A stretch of DNA of 64,000 nucleotides from Apoda limacodes. Taxonomy: Eukaryota > Arthropoda > Insecta > Lepidoptera > Limacodidae. The translations under genes were made by a program, and so were the position numbers. Positions 10,538 through 21,054 of this stretch are shown here, piece after piece. Location: NCBI GenBank assembly GCA_946406115.1, contig OX291543.1, positions 5,086,501 through 5,150,500 on the forward strand. Direction: 5' to 3'. The notes beneath the pieces were generated by a model. That model made no database searches, was not told the DNA's origin, and worked only from the letters and a program-made list of their open reading frames with translations. Numbering within the stretch: position 1 is the stretch's first letter; each line of letters opens with the position of its first letter.

Positions 10538-10999
10538 AGACACAAGTTCTCCGCGGTTTTCCTCCACAACAGAACGAGGGATGTTTGCACGACTCGTGTA
10601 AAAAGCGTCTCCAGTACTGTCATCTGCATAGCAATGTATGTTGTTGATGGGACACGCCATTGATATGCAGATAACGTACTGGAGACGATTATTACACGGG
10701 CCGTGCAAACTTCCCTCGTTCCGTTGTGGAAGAAAAGCGCGGAGAACTTACGTTTCAAATCGTGACCAGCACTCTGTCCGAGGTCTCTGACTCGGGACGG
10801 GAAAACTTGGTCTGATTCAACCCTACAAAGACACATGTCTGCGCTTTCACCGCTAAGAGAACCCTATTCACTGTTGTCCCACAATTCCAGAACTCTGCCC
10901 TCTAAATCTCCAAGAGCATTGGTATCCTTGATGTTGACATCTCCAGCGATGTTCAGTTCCAAGATCATTTACAAGAGAAGCTGAAGCTGGCGTCAAAAT
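10538..10999. mobile_element. LINE family J fragment with 5' inversion
   Basis: 10538-10649 is minus-strand RT sequence covering the YADD region (reverse complement of ...ACATTGCTATGCAGATGAC...). After about 19 bp of junction, 10669-10999 runs on the + strand through the same region again (ATATGCAGATAACGTACTGG...) and on to GATCATTTACAAGAGAAGC and GCTGGCGTCAAAA. About 90 bp is therefore present in both orientations head to head. All frames are broken, and the 3' end is lost at 10999. Confidence 0.85.
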
Positions 11000-11001
11000 T
11001 T

Positions 11002-11103
11002 ATTTATTTATTTAAACTTACTGCACAAACGAGTGTACAATGGCGGACTTAATGCCACATGGCATTCTCTACCAGTCAACCATAGAGCCAAGCAGATAAA
11101 TTA
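11002..11103 (+). mobile_element. 3'-end fragment of another LINE
   Basis: TTATTTATTTAAACTTACTG, ACAAACGAGTGTACAATGGC, GGACTTAATGCC.CATGGCATT and CTACCAGTCAACCAT match a LINE 3' UTR that is common in Lepidoptera. It abuts the broken end of the inverted family J copy directly. Confidence 0.55.
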
Positions 11104-11254
11104 ATTATTGGCGGTAAGTATAAGTAAAATAATTTTACATTAACTTATAACTTATCAGAACATACTAAAGAACAAAAGTAATAATATGTACATGATAATA
11201 AAAAAAATACATAAATCTTATATTTTCAAAAATATATCTGGGTAAAATATTTAA

Positions 11255-11261
<7 letters not shown>

Positions 11262-11286
<25 letters not shown>
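11262..11286. repeat. (AT)n microsatellite
   Basis: AAATATATAT... about 12 AT units in an AT-rich stretch. From 11290 to 11920 I see no gene; 11380-11600 is GC-richer, with three loose copies of CTTACTTAGCGCC / CTTGCTTATCGCC / CTCGCTTAGCGCC. Confidence 0.85.
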
Positions 11287-11929
11287 TCACTCTGCCAGTC
11301 TGTTTCCACGGATCCCAAAAAAAAATTCCTATAGAGAGGTGTTCGTTCATATTGTTGGTATATGTTACCCACTATTAGACCGCGTCCGCACCGGCCGGTG
11401 GCTTACTTAGCGCCTAGAGGTTAGATATACCCCGTCACTGATAAGTCACTAGGATGGGTACTTGGTGGCTTGCTTATCGCCTTGCTGGACGCCTCGCTTA
11501 GCGCCGAGCGATACCCAAACACGACGGACGCGCCCTAAAGCTTTACATGGATCAGTGACTGACTTGTATGACACAAGAGCTACTCGTGTCAGCTCGTTAC
11601 TGATTTATGAACAGGCCTTTCATTTTCAGGCATTTCATTGTGGTTTTTCGTTTATTTAAGAACAATAAAAACTTGATTTAAATTGATTCCCAATTTTTTA
11701 TATCTAAACAGCTTATTGACAAATAATATATTCGATATAAAAAGATTTCTAGCTTTTTCAAAATATTATCAACGTATTTTATTCTATAACTTTTAAATAA
11801 ACAGTCATATATTGAAAGCGCGTGAAAATTTTAGTCTATTTCATATGGTATTTGAAAAAAAAATTTGCTATCCCAATCAAATTTTATAGAGAAGTAAGAA
11901 AATTTATATTTGTTAAATAAAAAAAATCG

Positions 11930-12667
11930 GCCAAGTGCGAGTCGGACTCGCGCACGAAGGGTTCCGTACCGTTGTCTATAAAAACGGCAAAAAAATCACG
12001 TTAGTGGTATGTTAAATGTTTGTTTTATTTTAATTCAATTTATTTTTGAAGTGAATATATAACTAAATATTCTGTGAATATTTCATGCGTCTACCTGTTT
12101 ATACCTGTTTTACAGATGTACTTCATATAACTTTTAATGGAATTTGTACCAATATTTAACTTTTCCAAGAACATTTTATAACTTCGACTATTACTCGTTA
12201 GGCTGTAAAGTGTACTTTATACCTGTGATAGTTTTCCTTTTAAATTCATTATATGCACTACCACTGTAATTTTTTTTCAATTTCCAAATACTATATTTTC
12301 GCTGGAAGAGGGGGGGGGGGGACACTTGACACTAACAAAAATTAGTACTTTATAGCTAAATGTTTCGCAAACGGAGCCTTAAATAAAAATGATCTTTGCA
12401 TACCGCCAATGTTTTTGGAATTCCTATCCAACGATACCCCACACGATGGAGTAGACGAGAAAAAAAATTACGTCCCCACTTCACTTGTACCCTAAAATTT
12501 TTTTTTTAAAAGATATTATTCTACCACTTTGTCGGCTTGATCAATGTAAATATCCCTGCCAAATTGCAGCTTTCTCGTATTAGTAGTTTTTGAACTAAGC
12601 CGCGGACAGACGGATGGACATGGCGAAACTATAAGGGTTCCTTGTTGACTACGGAACCCTAAAAATG
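11930..12667 (+). repeat. GGTTCCGTACC dispersed repeat (Rep-G), long copy
   Basis: Opens GGCCAAGTGCGAGTCGGACT, then AGGGTTCCGTACCG, and closes GACTACGGAACCCTAAAAA. It includes an 11-G run at 12309-12320 and the block 'CCACTTTGTCGGCTTGATCA', which recurs at 13340-13507. No coding frame. Terminal GGTTCCG / CGGAACC repeats suggest a non-autonomous element. Confidence 0.65.
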
Positions 12668-13041
12668 GAGCGCGTACAAACAACACCAAATTTCTCTTAT
12701 TCAGCAGGCTTGTTCAGCTAAAGGTACTATTGTAGACAGTTATTCCGCTGGTATACAGGGGTTCGGTGTTTCTTGGGTAACTTTTTCTTTGCTCAAAAAC
12801 TCGCAACCCTCAGATACTCTAAGTTTTGTTATACGAGTACACTCGTGCGATGACTATGACAATGATAGCACTTGCTATTGTCAAAACCAGAAAGAGTAAA
12901 TAGCACAAAATATCTCGGAAGAGTTATTGACAAGTTATCGTGGTATCCACTCATTAATAAAACTGCAGCACGCGTAAGAAAATTAATATGGTTCTTCGAC
13001 CACTTAAGACATAGGTATAGCTGATCGACAACTAATCTATA

Positions 13042-13507
13042 TCTATACTAATATTATAAAGAGGAAAGATTTGATTGTCTTTTTGTTTCTATTGAAAATT
13101 CTTTTACCACTAAAAGCAGACATTATTCCTCATAGGCTACTTTTTAACGCGGAAAAATGCTTTATTCCTACGGCAAAACGGGTAATAGGACAACAGGTGG
13201 TAAGAATTATCCTTTCGTATTTATCTTTTTCACATAACTTCTAAACGGCTGAACCGATTGGGTTGAAATTTTATATGGGTATTTCGATGGTTTCCTGGAT
13301 AAATTTTGGAGGTACCCTAAAATAATTTTTTTTCTAAGATTTTATTCTACCACTTTGTCGGCTTGATCAATGTGTATATCCCTGCCAAATTGCAGCTTTT
13401 TCGTATAAGTAGTTTTTGAACTAAGCCGCGGACAGACAGACGGCCGTACGGACAGACGGACATGGCGAAGTTATAAGGATTCCTTGTTGACTACGGAACC
13501 CTAAAAA
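13042..13507 (+). mobile_element. Composite: Helitron-like H1 5' half fused to Rep-G 3' half
   Basis: Begins TCTATACTAATATTATAAAG directly after A (Helitron-type 5' TC) and carries the H1-subtype block CATAACTTCTAAACGGCTGA. From about 13300 it switches to the Rep-G tail (TTGTCGGCTTGATCAATGTG ... GACTACGGAACCCTAAAAA). About 180 bp of the tail is nearly identical to 12484-12664. Confidence 0.6.
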
Positions 13508-13652
13508 AGGTTTCGTTACCACCACTGCGGAAGACCGATGGTGACTTGGCCCATAGTGCTAAAGAGAAAGCCGATCTATTGGGCAGTCTCTTTGCCTAAA
13601 ACTCGAATATGAACGACGAAGGCGCTTTACTATACCGTGGTGCGGTAAGACC

Positions 13653-14708
13653 ATGCCGGAAATCACCATAACACAGCGGGAGGTCCGGCGGGCGTTGCTT
13701 TCTCTAGACGTTCATAAGTCGAGTGGGCCAGACGGTATACCAGCAGTGGTTCTTAAGCAGTGTGCTCCTGAGTTATGTCCTGTACTCACGCGGCTCTTCG
13801 CGCTTTCCTACCACACTAGGCAATTTCCGTTTTCATCGAAGACCGCGAATGTGTACCCGGTGCTCAAAAAGGGCGATAGATCAGATCCATCGAATTACAG
13901 GCCTATCGCTATTACCTCTCTCCTCGCCAAGGTGATGGAGCGTGAGATCAACACACAGCTTCTAAGATACCTAGAAGAACACGACCTGGTCAGTGATCGT
14001 CAATATGGCTTTCGCCACGGTCGCTCGACTGGCGACCTTCTAGTGTATCTAACTCACCGATGGGCACAAGCCATTGAGAGTCAGGGGGAGGCATTGGCAT
14101 GTAGCCTGGACATAGCGAAGGCGTTTGATCGGGTCTGGCACCGGGGTCTTCTATCGAAGTTGCCATCTTACGGAGTGCCCGAGGGTTTGTGCAAATGGGT
14201 GGCTAGCTTTTTGTTCGGCAGACACATACGAACCGTAGTTGACGGTAGTTGCTCTGATAGCATGGACATTAATGCTGGTGTCCCGCAAGGCTCCGTGCTG
14301 TCTCCTACGTTGTTTCTACTGCATATCAATGACATGTTGGACATCAACAACATACATTGCTATGCAGATGACAGTACTGGAGACGCCTATTACACGGGTC
14401 GCGTAAACATCCCTCGTTCCGTTGTGGAGGAAAACCGCGGAGAACTTGTGTCTCAAATCGAGACCACACTGTCCAAGGTCTCTGACGGCGGACGTGTAAA
14501 CTTGGTCCGATTCAACCCTACAAAGACACAAGTCTGTGCGTTCACCGCTAAGAAAACCCCATTCACTGTAGTCCCACAATTCCAGAACACTCTCCTCTCC
14601 ATCTCCAAGAGCATTGGGATCCTTGGTGTTGACATCTCCAGCGATGTTCAGTTCCGAGATCATTTACAAGATAAGGTGAAGCTGGCGTCCAAATGGAATG
14701 TGTTCTGA
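13653..14708 (+). pseudogene. Reverse transcriptase of LINE family J (partial ORF2)
   Basis: 351-residue open frame of a non-LTR reverse transcriptase, the enzyme that copies LINE RNA into DNA at a nicked target. RT blocks appear in order: SSGPDGIPAVVLK (about residues 23-35), SNYRPIAITSLLAKVMER (about 81-98), QYGFRHGRSTGD, SLDIAKAFDRVWH with the first catalytic Asp (about 149-161), GVPQGSVLSPTLF (about 210-222) and HCYADDSTGD with the catalytic Asp pair (about 236-245). The palm looks intact. The frame ends early because a deletion fuses ...VKLASK to out-of-frame downstream sequence. Upstream bases 13515-13650 encode more ORF2 with stops (LAHSAKEKADLLGSLFA). The 5' endonuclease part and ORF1 are absent, so I call it a pseudogene. 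Confidence 0.88.
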
Positions 14709-14934
14709 GGAATTGTTTGAAATGATGCCCACGGCTACTTTCTACCATCGCACCGCTCGCCATCGGCAGGAAATTCATTCCCACACTTTAGAACCGAAAT
14801 GGTTGCGTTCAGTGCGGCTTCAGAGAAACTTCCTCCCGCGAACGCTTGGGTTGTGGAATGAGCTCCCTGCCAAGGTTTTCTCTAAGGAAGCAGAAGATAC
14901 TTCTGGTGTTGCAAGCGTCCATAGGCCACGGTGA
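14698..14934 (+). pseudogene. ORF2 C-terminus of LINE family J, after the deletion
   Basis: MCSEELFEMMPTATFYHRTA ... LGLWNELPAKVFSK, then EAEDTSGVASVHRPR and stop. It is about 80% alike in residues to the end of the copy at 7242-7673 but in a different frame from the RT ORF just upstream, and it lacks the DYSMGFFKKEV block. The conserved FLPRTLGLWNELPA motif is the usual end of this ORF2 type. Confidence 0.85.
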
Positions 14935-15159
14935 CCGCTTACCATCAGGCGGACCGTGTGCTTGTTTGCCACCTTAGTGGTATAAAAAAGGTTGAACTCA
15001 CTTAAAAACATAAGCCAATATACCCTTTAAAATTGGATTGTCTCGAAAGTCACCGTACTATATTACTACCTCATTTGAAGGTTTCTAAGCTTAAAGAGGT
15101 TATGCACTTTTTAGGGGTTTGATTTTTTGTGTATAATAATACTTTTTTTTCTACCTATG

Positions 15160-15296
15160 CACATATAAAATGCTTTGTCCTGAATGACTGACTGAGGGAT
15201 CAACGCACAGCCTAAACCGCTGATCGTAGAGACCTGAAACTTGGAGGGTGTGTTCTTTGTATGACGTAGGCATCCGTTATGAAAGGATTTTCCAAA
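15160..15296 (+). repeat. Dispersed repeat with TGACTGACTGA...ATCAACGCACAGCC
   Basis: GAATGACTGACTGAGGGATCAACGCACAG, followed by a block ending ATGACGTAGGCATCCGTTATG. A second, more decayed copy is at 36040-36165. It continues directly into the H2 tandem units. Confidence 0.55.
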
Positions 15297-15645
15297 AGGG
15301 TCAAGTGCGAGTCGGACTCGCGCAATAAGGGTAAACCGATTGTAATGAAATTTTGGTAAGTTGTTATACACACGCCATGTTTCTGAGAAAGAAAAAAAAG
15401 GTCAAGTGCGAGTCGGACTTGCGCAATAATGAGTTACTGAAGGGTAAACCGATTCTAATGAAGTTTTGGTAAGTTGTTATGCACACGCCGGGAAATTTTT
15501 CTGATTAAAAAAAAATGGTTAAGAGCGAGTCAGACTCGCGCAGTAAGGGTAAACCGATTGTAATGAAATTTTGTACGTTGTTATGCACACGCCGATGAAG
15601 GTTTCTGAATTAGTACAACCCTTTACAATAGGTTGGTGCGGCAGT
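15297..15645 (+). mobile_element. Helitron-like family H2, partial copy with three tandem units
   Basis: Three roughly 115-bp units, each running AAGTGCGAGTCGGACTCGCG, GGGTAAACCGATTGTAATGA, TTGGTAAGTTGTTATGCACA and CACGCC, separated by TTTCTGAGAAAG. It ends ACAATAGGTTGGTGCGGCAGT, the same order as in the complete H2 copy at 29031-29596, but the last about 18 bp including CTAG are missing. Confidence 0.75.
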
Positions 15646-17223
15646 TGTTTTAAAAGAAGAAACAACGTTCGCCTGGTCAGCTGGTCACTTATATTTACAC
15701 TGCTCTTGTTTAATATATTATTCTTTACTGTCTACCCATTTTGGGCGGTTCGGTAAAAGTAAATTTATTGAAATCGAACGTGCAGAACGGTCTATTCTAA
15801 AAACGATGTTCCTTAAAAACTGGCTGACGTGCTGACGGTTAGCCAACTCTACATTTTAAAATGTACCTTAAAAAGGCACAGAACTATAGTCGTGGATCAC
15901 AACACCTTTGCGAAATGCGGGTCTCAAAGTGTTATCAGACGCAATATCTACAGAACAACGTTAGCAATCGAACAATTTTTACAACTTCACTACAAGAAAT
16001 ATATTCCATGTCAGATGCTCAACATAAAAAAAACAATCAGTTCATGGCTCAAAACCTTAAACTAACCCAGGAGACCGGGTATCTATCTTTTGAAGATTAA
16101 CTCGATACAAAAAGAAGGTATAGCGTAGAAAATCTAAGTATTACCTATTTGGTAGGTATCTAAATAAACACTTACCTCGAAATGGTCTTTACAGCAATAT
16201 GCTCTTGTTTTGGTAGAGAGCTTGTCCCTTCTCATGACTCTGACTCATTTTTTTTAACATTTACGTCTTAAGGCACCATTATAAATATTTTTTCTGGTGT
16301 AGATAAAGTTGTTCACTGCATTTTGGAACAACACAATATTTATTATATGACTTCTGCTTAGTCAGAGACATATTAATCAACTCTTGTTCTGTAGATCAGT
16401 GTGCGTACCTATAACAGTTTGCACTATAACCACATGACTAAATAGGTTATTGACTAAATAGTGACTGTGACGTCATTTTGCTTCGCGCCGCTAGCCCCAC
16501 GTAAGATTTAGCGTTTTTGCTCACGCACTAAAAAAGCGAACTTTAAACTGCTGTAACTTTGTCAGTTTTTATCATATGACAATGTAATTTACTTCAAAAT
16601 TTAAATTTTGAAAAACTCTACATAAAATAAAATAAAATTAGGTGGAATAGGCTATTTTTGTAGCGATCTCTAATTCATTCTTTTAAAAATTAATAATAGC
16701 CTATGTTACTCGCTGATAATGTAGCTTAGTTTCAAATCGGTTTAATGGTTTTTGAGTTTATCCATTGCAAACAAACGTAAAACGTAAAACATAAAAAATA
16801 ATCAAATTTTTATCTTATAATATTATTTAGTGTTGAAACTTTTTGCTAGCTTCAGTAATTGTTTGACTTACATTACAGGTATTGGAAGGCTTATAGAATA
16901 TTTTAGTTTTTATTATTTTATTCTTTTCCATTTCCACTATTTTTTTCTTCCGGTTTTTCCTTTTCCGGGTTTTCTTGTGCTGGTTGATCGGTGTCCTCGT
17001 ATTGCTTGTGTAGGTGGTTTATTACGTCGTGTTGATGCTGTAGTTCTATGGGTTGAAACGTATGTACTTACGTATGTGTACGTGTGTGAACTTTGAGTTC
17101 CTGAATGGTTTTTTGATAGATTTGGCGGCCATGACTGATCTGACCATATATTATTCACATTGGGCGTCATGTCCATAAAAGGGTCCCGATAGGTCCTGCC
17201 AATATGATAAAAGCATTAGAAAT
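15646..17223. other. No gene supported; AT-rich with repeat debris
   Basis: Two overlapping open frames at 15829-16065 and 15861-16100 (78 and 79 aa) have no recognisable motif. 16612-16790 contains ATAGCCTATGTTACTCGCTG and TGGTTTTTGAGTTTATCCATT, a known lepidopteran dispersed-repeat signature. A GC-richer patch at 16470-16500 (CTTCGCGCCGCTAGCCCCAC) is unexplained. Confidence 0.5.
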
Positions 17224-18002
17224 ATTATACCAAGGTGTCAAACAAGCTTACGTTCCATCTGATGGTAAGCGGTCATCACAGTCTATGGACGCTTGCAACA
17301 CCTGGGGCATCACTCGCGCGTTGCCAACCCTTCAAAAATCCAATAACTTCTTTCTCCAAGAACCCCATACTGTAATCCTTAGAGAAAACCTTGGCAGGGA
17401 GCTCATTCTACAATCTAAGTGTTCGCAGGAGAAAGTTTCTCTGAAACCGCACTGTACGCGACCATGTAGATTCTAAAGTGTGAGAATGATTTTCCTGATG
17501 ACGAGAGGTGCGATGGTAAAAAGTAGCCGTGGGGATCATTTCGAACAATGCCTCAGAACATATCCCATTGTACAAGCGTTGCAAGCGTCCATAGGCTACG
17601 GTGACCGCTTACCATCAGGCGGGCCGTAGGCTTGTTTGCCATTTTCGTGGTATAAAAAAAAAAAAAAAAAAAAGCGGTAGAACACACACAGGGGGCAAAG
17701 TCTCTTCTCAGACTTAAGGGTTCGATACGGCTAGTGAGTTTGGGATCATGGACGATTCTCTTAGCCAAGTCGTTAAACCAAGTCAAAAAGGCCAAGCTGG
17801 TATCCGGGTGCACCCGTTCAGATATGGAAGCAGTACTCCATATGGGGCCGAACTTGTGACTTGTAAAGCAGCAACCCCGAGGTGAAGTACTGCTTCGCTC
17901 TGTTGAGTACCTACATCAAGTTTTTTGGACGCCAGCTTCACCTTGTCCTGCAAATTATCTAGGAACTGAACGTCGCTGGAGATACCAACACCCAGGATCC
18001 AA
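17224..18002 (-). mobile_element. LINE family J copy, minus strand, interrupted by a nested copy
   Basis: Read on the minus strand from 18002: the ORF2 region around GATATCTCCAGCGACG..., the REDDRLAKRIVHDPKLTSRI-like part, CRIEPLSLRRDF, then after the insert YNG-MCSEALF ... and the tail to about 17224 (TTATACCAAGGTGTCAAAC). It is frame-broken, 5'-truncated at 18002 and split at 17579-17671 by a + strand piece of the same family. Confidence 0.85.
17579..17671 (+). mobile_element. 93-bp LINE family J 3' end inserted inside another family J copy
   Basis: Consists only of the extreme 3' end (TTGCAAGCGTCCATAGGCTA ... TTGCCATTTTCGTGGTATAA) plus a poly(A) of about 19. It is flanked by AAGCG at 17574-17578 and 17672-17676. 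Removing it and one AAGCG restores the host sequence CCATTGTACAAGCGGTAGAA, which encodes the family's FYRLYNG motif on the minus strand. Confidence 0.9.
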
Positions 18003-19599
18003 AAACTCAGCCTTTCGAAGAATTCAACTTAGCGAATTTCGCGGGACTTCTACTCTACTGCACCTGTAGTAGATTTAACTGGTACTTACAAATCCTACTG
18101 GACCCACTAGTGGAACTGCTCAGTGGAACCAACAGACCGTAAGGGTATTTTATATCTATAAATCTATAATCTGATGATATTTTAGAATAGTGAAAACACC
18201 ATCAAAATCCGTTGCGTACCTAGTTAAGAAGTTCTAAGCGTACATAGGGACAGAAAGCGGGCAACGAATTTTTATACTATGGTTAGGGTTACGTATACGT
18301 ATACGTCACAAAAAAAACTGGTAAACCAAAATTTTGCATAAATCAAAATTATATTATAGACAACTTAGTTTAACATTTGTCTTCGATCATTTATAACGAT
18401 GTTGTAGATACTACCTTTCAGCATCCACACCGTTGACTGGGCAATTGAGGCTTTGAATAGCTGCCTTTGCAAAGCCAGGAGAGCAACATTTTGTTGCTAC
18501 TAAAATCTGCATAGCATCAACTGGAGTTACTTGGTTGACCACTCTGAGTAGTTGTCTATGGAAATGAGTATACCCATCAATTATTTCTTTCTGCGGTATA
18601 TATCTTTAAAAATGGAATTTTGTCGGAACTATTTAATATCAAACTTGTATCCAAAGATGACCTAGGTACAGCTGACGCTTCACATGAACAAAATAATCAG
18701 CCATTGTGCTGGTAACATTAATTTATTGAGTTAGCTCTCATGTGTACAAACCATTTATCCAAGCTGTTTGTACTTACATTGCGAACTAGCTGGTCTCTGT
18801 TAAATCTCGATTTGTCAAAGTTTCGCAGTTATCGCATTTTACTTTTAAATTTCGCATTTATTGCATATATAATGCAAATTTTGCTTTTAGCACATCTATT
18901 TCGTAAAAACGAAATAACGTATAATAACTACCTATGCTATATATAGGTACATACATATGAATAGTTAGATCAGGCGTTGTAGGAATACTCAAGCAGGCAG
19001 AGCACGCTTCGGAAGCTCTACTACGTCTCTATAGCATTAAAGAATCTTTTTATATTGTGTAAGTAGGTATTGGGACTTACTGACACATTTTTTTTGTTAT
19101 TTTTCCAAAATTTTGCGCCCTTTGTAACCTCGCGCCCAAGACACGTGCCTAGTTTGCCTTAGGGATAATCCGCCTCTGGGTCACCAGGGAGGAGTGGAGG
19201 TCTAAGTAAAGCTGGTAATTTTATACAGCTAACGGTAGTAGCCCGACTTTTACCAGTTACATTTTTTTACCACGTTTCTTGATCTTGAAACGGATTTTTT
19301 AAATACTTCCTGTAGTCCGATCATGCTGAAATTTTGGACACAACCTCAGTTCCGATAACAACACAATATAATATATTCAACATTACGGTACATCCAATAT
19401 GGCCATCACCACAAAATTGCGAACTACCAGTTTCTTTAAATACCCCTCGACATGGGTATTAAATGTGGCGTTAGGTGTAAATATGGCGTTAGTATCAGCG
19501 ACTGGTGATTTTGCGACTGCATCGATGCTGCAACACGTTTTGACATGCTTGCTATCTTGATCGTTTCATCTGCCAACATAAAAAGCTATCTCGGTCGCC
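18003..19599. other. No gene supported
   Basis: AT-rich intergenic sequence. The ORF at 18740-18946 has no motif. TACGTATACGTATACGTCAC at 18291-18308 is a small palindromic patch. 18420-18560 reads in places like a decayed LINE strand but cannot be assigned. Confidence 0.45.
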
Positions 19600-19990
19600 G
19601 CGACTGAAGTTTGTAACAGTGCGGGCAAGAGTATTCGGACGCTGCCTGCATCGAGCTTTTCAACTGGGCGCGATGATCAAATCGTTCATGTAGAGATTGA
19701 ACAGAGTTGGAGATGACAATTCACACTGTCTAACACCATATTCAAGCTGATACAAATCCGACATTGTCTCCGCCTATCGTACACTGTTGACTTGACGCCC
19801 GTACCAGTACTGGAACTAGCTCAACTTCTCCCATAATAGGTCATATGACACGAAGTCGAATGCCTTGGATAAGTCATGGAAGCACGCATACACAGGAATC
19901 TTGTATGCGTGCTTCCTAAACAGTATTGCGCTTTCAGTTGACACTCGAGGACGGAACCCGAACTGATTGTCGCGCAGTGTGACGTAACTA
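19600..19990 (-). mobile_element. Decayed LINE reverse-transcriptase fragment
   Basis: The minus strand reads, with stops, RDNQFGFRPRVSTESAI, VYACFHDLSKAFDFVSYDLL, MSDLYQLEYGVRQCELSSPT and LFNLYMNDLI. These are consecutive RT blocks with one catalytic Asp (LSKAFD); the YADD block is missing. It is a different LINE family from J, A/B and R. A 15-bp-arm hairpin (19878-19917) lies just before the catalytic block. Confidence 0.75.
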
Positions 19991-19993
19991 TTT

Positions 19994-20100
19994 AAGAGAA
20001 TACACTTCGCACGCCCGCGCGCGTTTTACATTTTTGCTAAAATTTTGCTTTCCCTATCGCACACGACGCGGGCGCGAGAATACGTCAGAATTCTGATAAG
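19994..20100 (+). mobile_element. Partial TTAA-type MITE end
   Basis: TTTAAGAGAATACACTTCGC followed by a GC-rich tract matches the left terminus of the complete MITE at 33234-33612 (TTAAGAGAATACACTTCGC). The inner part diverges and the right end is absent. Confidence 0.5.
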
Positions 20101-21002
20101 CGATATGACTCACCCAAAAATACTATACTTTGAGCATTAACGAAGTATTAATGAATTATCATCATTAATTTTTCAATTTAATAAGTATTTAATGTGCTGC
20201 CATATTGTTTATCCGATTGCCGATTGCAAACTATGTTACTTTATTGCTTCCACTATTTTTCCACACATTTGCGCAAAAGTTATAGGCATGAAAGAATGTC
20301 ATTGGTTGTAATGGAATAGGTTAAATACTCAAAGCATTGACCAGCATCGGACCTAAGTGACGGTAATACAAAACAATCCTATACTTTTCTCAACGAGTGT
20401 TTGCCATCTGTAATCAAACTAATGAATCATTGATGCGATTTGCTCAGTTCCTTAGTAGGTAGGTATTAGACGTTCTGTTCGGCGCGCTCTCTAAGAAAAT
20501 AGCTAGGTGCCTTATAAAGGTTATACGAGTTTTTTTTTTTTTGATTCTTTATTTATAGGCAGGACTAAATATTAAAATAGGTGGAGGTTTCTGAGCTAAC
20601 ATCCATTAATCTTTTAACGAATACCAGCCAGGACGATAATAAAATAGGTAGGTAACTCGGTACCTCGTAACATTCTTACATACACATACGGTATCTACCT
20701 TTTGTAAAATTTACTTTAAAATCCTAATAATGTTAATAATGGTAAAATGTAAGTACAAATATTTACTTACCTTTCACCATTTTTAAATTTATACTTATAT
20801 ATTATAGGTACTTATAGGCTACTTAATTAGTGGTTTTCAAAATAATTGTACGTTACGAAATAACGTTACGGAATTCTTGATGAAGTTAAGTAGTAAGTTG
20901 TAACTATTAAAAAACGTGTACACTGCCTACTGATTGACTAAAGAAATGAAAGGTAACATAAATGTAACATTGGCGGTCAAAAGATAATTAATAATACCAA
21001 AT
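20101..21002. other. No gene supported
   Basis: AT-rich sequence with a poly(T) run at 20531-20545. Nothing recognisable up to the abrupt border of the GC-rich LINE block at 21003. Confidence 0.5.
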
Positions 21003-21054
21003 CCCAGTCCGTCACGGTTCTAGTGTCGGGAGGAGAGTCCGAAGGGGAACCTAA

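Larger units (their letters stand above)
13513..14988 (+). mobile_element. LINE family J copy with open RT frame, 5'-truncated, two internal deletions
   Basis: Flanked by AGGTT (up to AAAAAAGGTT, merging with the A-tail) at 13508-13512 and 14989-14993. The 3' end is GGTGACCGCTTACCATCAGG ... GTGGTATAAAAAA. The body holds RT ORF 13653-14708 and ORF2 C-terminus 14698-14934. Compared with 7261-7730 it lacks the codons between ...KLASK and YNGMCSEE, and also the codons for DYSMGFFKKEVIGFL. It inserted exactly at the 3' border of the preceding composite repeat. Jockey/CR1-type by motif; cannot move unaided. Confidence 0.9.

Noticed and set aside
15829..16100. Two overlapping 78- and 79-aa ORFs
   Set aside because: Overlapping frames of AT-rich sequence with no motif, no splice context and no conserved-looking composition; not called as genes.
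16830..17176. Opposite-strand ORFs around 17 kb
   Set aside because: Both are low-complexity (Phe/Tyr- or Thr/Ser-rich) and out of any gene context.
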